A program made the translations under genes and the position numbers. From positions 1-64,000 of the forward strand of contig JAVSML010000029.1 in the NCBI GenBank assembly GCA_038503035.1: a stretch of DNA of 64,000 nucleotides, given 5' to 3'. Under the pieces are notes generated by a model. It did no database searches. It saw only the letters and a list, made by a program, of their open reading frames with translations, and had not been told where the DNA came from. Source of the DNA: Crocodylus rhombifer. Its lineage: Eukaryota; Chordata; Crocodylia; Crocodylidae. Positions 59,061-64,000 of this stretch are shown piece by piece. The number at the start of each line of letters is the position of its first letter. The first letter of the stretch is position 1.

Positions 59061-60550
59061 GGACCAGGGGTGCCCCTGACACCCTTCTCAGTAGCCTCCA
59101 CCTCCCCTACAGACAAAACCTTGTCCTCCAGCTCAACAAAAATATGAGCATCCACTTCCAAACAAAAGGTTTTCCCCTACTCTGAGTCAACATTACACCA
59201 TGATAACAAGTCAAAATATAAGGCAGAAATACTTAGCTCCACTGCCTGGTGATGCAAGGACTTCCTTGCAGCTCCCCACAGTCTTGAGTCCCTCTCCTTG
59301 GCTGGTCAGATCCCCTTCTTTTGGTTTTTGGATCCACTACTTCTACCTCAGGCCTGTCAATCACTGCCTGCACTGTGATGGCCATACCTGGTGTGGGTGG
59401 TCATTTGATTGAAGGTCACTTAATCATTTGATTAAATGCCACTGTTAGTCCCTTCAGGCAGCTGGAGCTAGCCAGCTGCTCCCTGGCTCCCTCTCTCCTT
59501 CAGTAAAGGGGTAGGGGCCATAGGCACCTGGTAGCAGGTGCACGTGCCCCCCATGAAGGGGCCAGTGCCCCCCCCAATGGCCAACACTGATGCTGTTGGT
59601 AGGGCTGGTGCCCTCCCTGACACGGCTGCTGCTGTCGGTGGCTTCTGCTGGTGCCCCCCCAGATTCAGGAGTCATACATGGTAGTGGCTGACAGAGGGAA
59701 ACTGTAGAAACTACCTCAATCAGTATTTATAAACAACTGCAAAGCCAAAAGAATTGAGCAGCAGCCAATGAATGTTCTCAGCGCCAATACTGGAAATATC
59801 TCTAGTTTTGCCAGTGTTTTCAGCAATCCTCAGTGTGGTCAAAGGAAATGTAACCCACTTTTCAATTAAATGCTCAGTTAAGAATAATCCTGACTGGACT
59901 GTATCCAGGCTTTTTGTTGGATGTTAGTAAAAAGCTGTAGTAACTGATAGGGAACCCTAAACTGGGGCTAACAGAAAATGCTTTATAAGAAAGGTAACTT
60001 ATTAAAAACTCACCAAATGCTATCAGAAATAAACTAGTTGCTAGTCTTGTTTCAGCAACAAGCCTGTTTTCTTTCCCAATTGACCCTCTATCCTTTTCAT
60101 GCATGGTGGACAGTTTTTTCAGGTATATTTTGGATTGACAGTTCCTCTACTGACCATTGCCTAATCAGAGTGTGAAGTCATGTTCTTTATAGCAAGTGAC
60201 TGGATGATATGTTGCCAGTCATCTGTTCTGAGTCTCCCATGTTTGGCTGCCAGTGGGAATGCCTGAAACACTTTCATTGATTGCCAGTTAAGCCTCTAAA
60301 CTGATAAAAGCTGGAGAATTATAATAAACAGGTTTATTGCATTACATCCAATGTTTTTCTCTACTCTTTCCCTTATTAACATGCAAAGTTGTTCATTGAT
60401 TATGTTTGCTCCAATACTCACAAATCTTTTTCTTGTCTTTATGCAGACATTATGTGCTATAAAGTTGTCATTCTCAGAACAACACTTTTGAAAATTCTTT
60501 TTGTATAAAATCCCTGCTATTTCTCCTTACTCTTCTTGATTAATACTTTT
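59061..60550. other. Non-coding, mixed composition
   Basis: The GC-rich part at about 59440-59680 and a GATTGAAGGTCACTTAATCA-type A/T tract near 59407-59440 may be repeat remnants. The rest is AT-rich. No gene recognised. Confidence 0.4.
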
Positions 60551-60830
60551 GGGCACCTATACATGTGCAGCAAGGCTGATCTGAAGCACTGGTTATTAAT
60601 CGAGTCTGCTGGAGCGTAGTAATTATTGCACTCCAGCCAACTCCGGCATTATTTCTATCAGCATCTCTGTGCTGAAAAATGGCTGCAGGAGCACTTTAAC
60701 TAAAGATAATTTGACAAGCTTTAGTTAAAGTGCCCTAACTGCCATTTTCAGCATGGGGACACTGATACATGTGATGCTCTGGGCCTCTAGTTAGAGAGCC
60801 TCCACTCCCAGAGCACACACATAAATGCTC
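60551..60830. mobile_element. Palindromic MITE-like element, copy C
   Basis: Starts GGGCACCTATACATGTGCAG and ends GAGCACACACATAAATGCTC, inverted relative to each other. The centre is a clear hairpin: GCACTTTAACTAAAG (60691-60705) pairs with CTTTAGTTAAAGTGC (60719-60733), nested inside TGCTGAAAAATGGC (60671-60684) and GCCATTTTCAGCA. Shares internal words with copies A and B. Confidence 0.68.
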
Positions 60831-61279
60831 TATGTGTTTCATTTTTCTGTAGCACCTGTAATGTGAGAGAGAAGTTAGGGTAAAATGGAAAATGTTAGTT
60901 GATAATGGTATTTCAAATCTACCTTGAACAACCAACATATTTCAAAGCTTCATTTCCATGAGAGAAGGATATTGATGACTGAAAAACTGATAAATAGCAA
61001 CAAAGTCCTTTGCCTTTTGGGCCAATAGTTCAGATTTAACTGAATGTGGCAACTTTCAGCTAGATTCACATTCAATAAAATGCCGTTTTAGATGCCAAAG
61101 CCCAATATTTAGGTACCACTGGGATTCATAAAACACCCTCCTAAGCTTACAGGTATCTAAATACTTAATTTTTTTGTTAGTAAAGTCCTCTAATCACCCA
61201 AATTTCTGCTGCTAGGCAGGCATTCAGTTGCCAAAGTCCTGACAGCACTGAGCTGCTGATTGCTCATGTGTCTGTGTGG
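60831..61279. other. Non-coding, no gene recognised
   Basis: AT-rich unassigned DNA. Confidence 0.45.
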
Positions 61280-61390
61280 TAGTCTTTTACCAAATTGTTC
61301 AGTAGTTAGAGTACTTGCTAAGGACATGGGAGACAGGTTCAAAACCTGACTTGTCTCAGGAGATGTGAAAGATTTCTTGTTCATAAAAGT
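61280..61390 (+). repeat. tRNA-derived SINE, degenerate
   Basis: A-box-like CAGTAGTTAGAGTACTTG (from about 61300) and B-box-like AGGTTCAAAACCTG (about 61335-61348) lie at tRNA-like spacing, with GGACATGGGAGACA between. The acceptor stem is not intact, so this is read as a SINE head and not a tRNA gene. Confidence 0.5.
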
Positions 61391-61579
61391 ACTGTAAGTA
61401 CCAGGCTCTAGAGAATTCTGGGAAGGGAACTCTCTGCCCCCTTAAGGATGCTCTTCCACTTTGTATTAAATGCTGAACAATTTATAGGGCCAGGGAGAGA
61501 GTGATAATACTGTATGTCAGAGTGTCAAATTCATCTGACCCCACAGAGTAGCACAAGGCTGACCCATGCCATGTCATCT

Positions 61580-61945
61580 GACTAGTGGGTTGCCTGAGGG
61601 ACCAAAAATTTGGCAGTAGGGAAAATGGTGTCAACATTAATTACAGAAAAATATGGGATTGTGAAGAGGATGTGTCCAGGGGAGCAGGGGAGGGCAGAAG
61701 CAAAAAACCTGGGGATGCTGAAAGACTGTGTTATGGCTTCTTCAGAAGGGCAAGTTATACAGATAATTTCTCTCCCAGGAGAAAATTTCCTAGGAGTGAT
61801 TTAACCTTGGTTGTTTCTGGGTTAAGTATCCCCTGGAGCAGCCATTTTTGGTCTGGGAGAAAAATATTTCTTCAGACTTATGGTTTCTCCTGGGAGAGCA
61901 CCAACTCTCCAATGAGAAACTAAATGTCTGTATGTGGCCTTTGAC
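61580..61945. repeat. Unnamed dispersed repeat, copy 4 (most complete)
   Basis: Shares the block CTCTCCCAGGAGAAA with flanking sequence with 9990-10095, and TTTCTCCTGGGAGAGCA (61884-61900) with 9171-9187. It includes both orientations of the CTCCCAGGAGA word, so it may fold back. The 112-codon frame inside has no domain. Confidence 0.5.
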
Positions 61946-61949
61946 ACCC

Positions 61950-62060
61950 TTGTTCCAACTTACTGGTTAGAACACTTACTTGGGGGTGGGGAGAGACTTG
62001 GCTTCTAGTCCCTGCTGTGGTGAATATGTATATATTATACAGATAGGGCAGCTCTGGAGG
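61950..62060 (+). repeat. tRNA-derived SINE, degenerate
   Basis: A-box-like TACTGGTTAGAACACTTACT (from 61961) and B-box-like GGCTTCTAGTCCCTGC (from about 62000), with GGGGAGAGACTT between, the same layout as the copies at 61280 and 10555. Confidence 0.5.
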
Positions 62061-62099
62061 ACTGCCTGACAGAGTCCTACCCTCATGTACAGTATAGCC

Positions 62100-63545
62100 T
62101 GATAGAAGGCAAGGTAGAGGTGCACCTTATAGACTAAGGCTAAGGACAGACATTCAAAAAGCCTGAGCCTGAATTGAGTCATTCTTTGCAGGTTAGTCTA
62201 AGCTGCACAGCTTAAATCAATTAACAACTGGACAGACATTTTCTGTTAAACCAGGAAATGCAGGCACGTGTCTGCAGTGGCTTAAGCCAGAAGCTGGGGG
62301 GCACTAGAGCATGCCTGCCAGCCACTGCCAAAGAGGAGGGAAGGGAGACACCCTCCAAGGCTCTCACTCCTCCCTGCTGGAGTGGGGAGGATGTGGCCAG
62401 GCACCAGTCTGGGCTAGCAGGACAAACAGGATGCCAGCCACCAGCCGGAGGTGGGGGATGAAGTTGCTGCCAGACTGAGGAGTGAGGATGGGGAAAAAAG
62501 CCCTTTCTCTGAAGCAAGCATTTATTGAACACAGCAATTTGCAAAGCATACAATAATTTATTGGGCCAGGGAGAGAACAATTTAGGAACTATCAAAAATC
62601 TTCACCTAAACTAAGATACAGCCCAGTGAAACACAGCATACACAATATGCTGACTTAAACTGTAAAGCAGGAAGACAAGAGAAAGCCTTGCATAAGTCTT
62701 ACTAATCCTGATGGCAGAGTGTCTCCTGACAGCCAGGCAATCGAAAGGCTTTGTTTAAGTTTTACAAGTTCTTCTTAATAATGTAAACATAGCTCTCTGC
62801 ATTCTTTGGTCTGCAATTTCCAGCCAGAAGCTGTCTACAGATTCTCTTAACTCCATTTCCAGCACATATGTGTGATGATTGTCAGGTCTTTGCCAACACT
62901 TCCCGCCTCTCAGTCTGGTCCTGCAAGTCTCAGCTCTGGGCTCAGAGGTAAAGGTCTTGCCTCTCCTCTGCTCCGGGATCACTGTGGAATTAATCCTCTC
63001 CCTAGGTGCAGAAAAGCTAGTCAGAGGGAGGAATTAACTCTATTCTCTGCCTGGCTGCAGGAAATCTGTGGAGGTCCTCAAGGTTTGCACGGCAGGGAGG
63101 GAGGACAGAGAGGAGAATTTGCCTTAGGGGCCATGGCAGGCCAGCATCTGGCCACAACCCACCTCTGCTCCAGCTAGAGAGCAGAGGGGAGGGGAGGGGC
63201 CAGCCCAGCTCTCTGGAGCAGAGCCCAGCCCAAAGAGCATGCTGGGATACTGGGGGTCTCTGATTTAACTTAAACCAGCAAGGGGTCTGGGACAGACATT
63301 GCATAAACTGGTTTACAACAAATCAGTTAAGTCTGATACTACATTCAACCAGGTTCATCTCAAATTGGTTTCAGCCAACTGGTTTATGTGCACTGAATGT
63401 CTGTTCTGTTACAAATTTAAACTAGTTTCTGATCACTTAAACTGGTTTATGTGTAATGTCTGTCCCTAGCCTAACTGAATCAGAGATGCATATGCTTTCA
63501 TGAGCCATAGCTCACTTCATCAAATGCTTATGGATAATTACTTCT
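62100..63545 (+). repeat. Interspersed repeat split by a DNA element
   Basis: The left piece AGGTGCACCTTATAGACTAA (62118-62137) and the right piece CTGAATCAGAGATGCATATG with TTTCATGAGCCATAGCTCAC (63475-63515) read as one repeat when the 62138-63471 element is removed. Related words (TAGAGATGCACCATTATAGA) occur near 63766, supporting a dispersed family. Class not named. Confidence 0.55.
62138..63471. mobile_element. PIF/Harbinger-like non-autonomous element (1.33 kb)
   Basis: Terminal inverted repeats GGCTAAGGACAGACATT (62138-62154) and complement GGCTAGGGACAGACATT (63455-63471), 16 of 17 identical. Flanked by TAA (62135-62137) and TAA (63472-63474), a 3-base TWA-type duplication as used by PIF/Harbinger transposases. 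Subterminal copies of the ACTGGTTTATG and GACAGACATT words occur near both ends (62231, 63291, 63310, 63380, 63440). The GC-rich interior has no transposase motifs, so it would depend on an enzyme made elsewhere. Confidence 0.7.
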
Positions 63546-63559
63546 TTCTGCTTAAGTAT

Positions 63560-63670
63560 GGCTTCATGGTTAGAACACACTTGCAGGAAAGACTAAGTTT
63601 AAAACTCTCCAGGCAGAGAAGGGATTTAAATCCAATATCCACATCCCAGATCAGTGCTGTAGCTGTTCAG
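63560..63670 (+). repeat. tRNA-derived SINE, degenerate
   Basis: A-box-like TCATGGTTAGAACACACTTG (from 63564) and a weak B-box region AGTTTAAAACTCTCC (from 63597), followed by GGGATTTAAATCC. Same layout as the other tRNA-derived copies in the window. Confidence 0.4.
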
Positions 63671-63859
63671 CTGTTACCAAGAGCCTCTACTGCAGAGTCC
63701 ACATAATTCTATGAGCAGAGAGAGGTATTTAGTCATGTTGGTCTGAAGTCAGGTGGAAGGCCTGTAGAGATGCACCATTATAGATTAATTTAATTGCCTT
63801 CTACATAATTCTTCAAGAGATTTCATGATTGCAAATCCTGACTAGAAAGAGATTTCAGA

Positions 63860-64000
63860 GATTTCATAGACATTAGGGCTGGAAGGGACCTCGGAAGATC
63901 GAGTCCAGCCCCCCACCCGAAGGGCAGAAAGTCAGCTGGGGTCATAGGATCCCAGCAAGATAAGCATCCAGTTTGCTCTTGAAGGTGTTCAATGTAGGCT
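63860..64000 (-). mobile_element. CR1 LINE 3' end, minus strand, cut by window edge
   Basis: TTAGGGCTGGAAGGGACCTC followed by a GAGTCCAGCCCCC segment is the complement of the typical CR1 3' end, and GCATCCAGTTTGCTCTTGAA is the complement of the upstream C-terminal region. It continues beyond the window. Confidence 0.85.

Noticed and set aside
61280..61390. Functional tRNA gene
   Set aside because: A- and B-box-like words exist, but the arms do not form a proper cloverleaf and related degenerate copies lie nearby, so SINE is the better call.
1..64000. Prokaryotic-type systems such as operons, CRISPR arrays or prophage
   Set aside because: Spliced exons, CR1, MIR and hAT elements and the absence of dense coding show this is vertebrate nuclear DNA.

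Overview
This window is vertebrate nuclear DNA with no intact protein-coding gene in view. The repeat content points to a sauropsid, most likely a crocodilian. It has many CR1 LINE 3' ends closing in ATTCTATG-type tails, old MIR-like SINEs, a tRNA-derived SINE family, several short hAT-like and Harbinger-like DNA elements, and a decayed Ty3/gypsy (sushi-type) fossil. Species is inferred from these repeats only.

The one gene recognised is a broken copy of the cytosolic beta-glucosidase gene GBA3 (glycoside hydrolase family 1), on the + strand across about 20 kb. Exon 1 is at 18732-18788, exon 2 at 24418-24645, exon 3 at 37386-38162 and exon 4 at 38823-38946. The last coding exon was not found. 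Exon order, intron phases and splice-site remnants are preserved, so it is not a processed copy. It carries a disturbed start, an out-of-phase exon 1/2 junction, a GC in place of the exon 2 donor GT, several nonsense codons and frameshifts, and a Glu-to-Lys change at the general acid/base residue. It reads as a unitary-type or paralog pseudogene.

Layout. 1-18.7 kb: upstream non-coding DNA with a Ty3/gypsy gag-pro fossil (10.86-11.89 kb), a hAT element, a palindromic MITE and copies of an unnamed repeat. 18.7-24.4 kb: exon 1 and intron 1, with a MIR-like SINE and a hAT-like element. 24.6-37.4 kb: intron 2, dominated by a 7-kb cluster of overlapping CR1 copies (28.1-35.2 kb), one of them interrupted by a hAT-like insertion at a conserved reverse-transcriptase motif. 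37.4-38.9 kb: exons 3 and 4. 38.9-64 kb: non-coding DNA with more CR1 ends, two large inverted repeats (41.15-42.09 kb and 50.02-52.35 kb), a small TIR element, and a 1.33-kb Harbinger-like element that split an older repeat (62.1-63.5 kb).

There is no operon, CRISPR array, phage or defence locus here. The points of interest are the decay of GBA3 and the structure of the mobile elements and inverted repeats around it.
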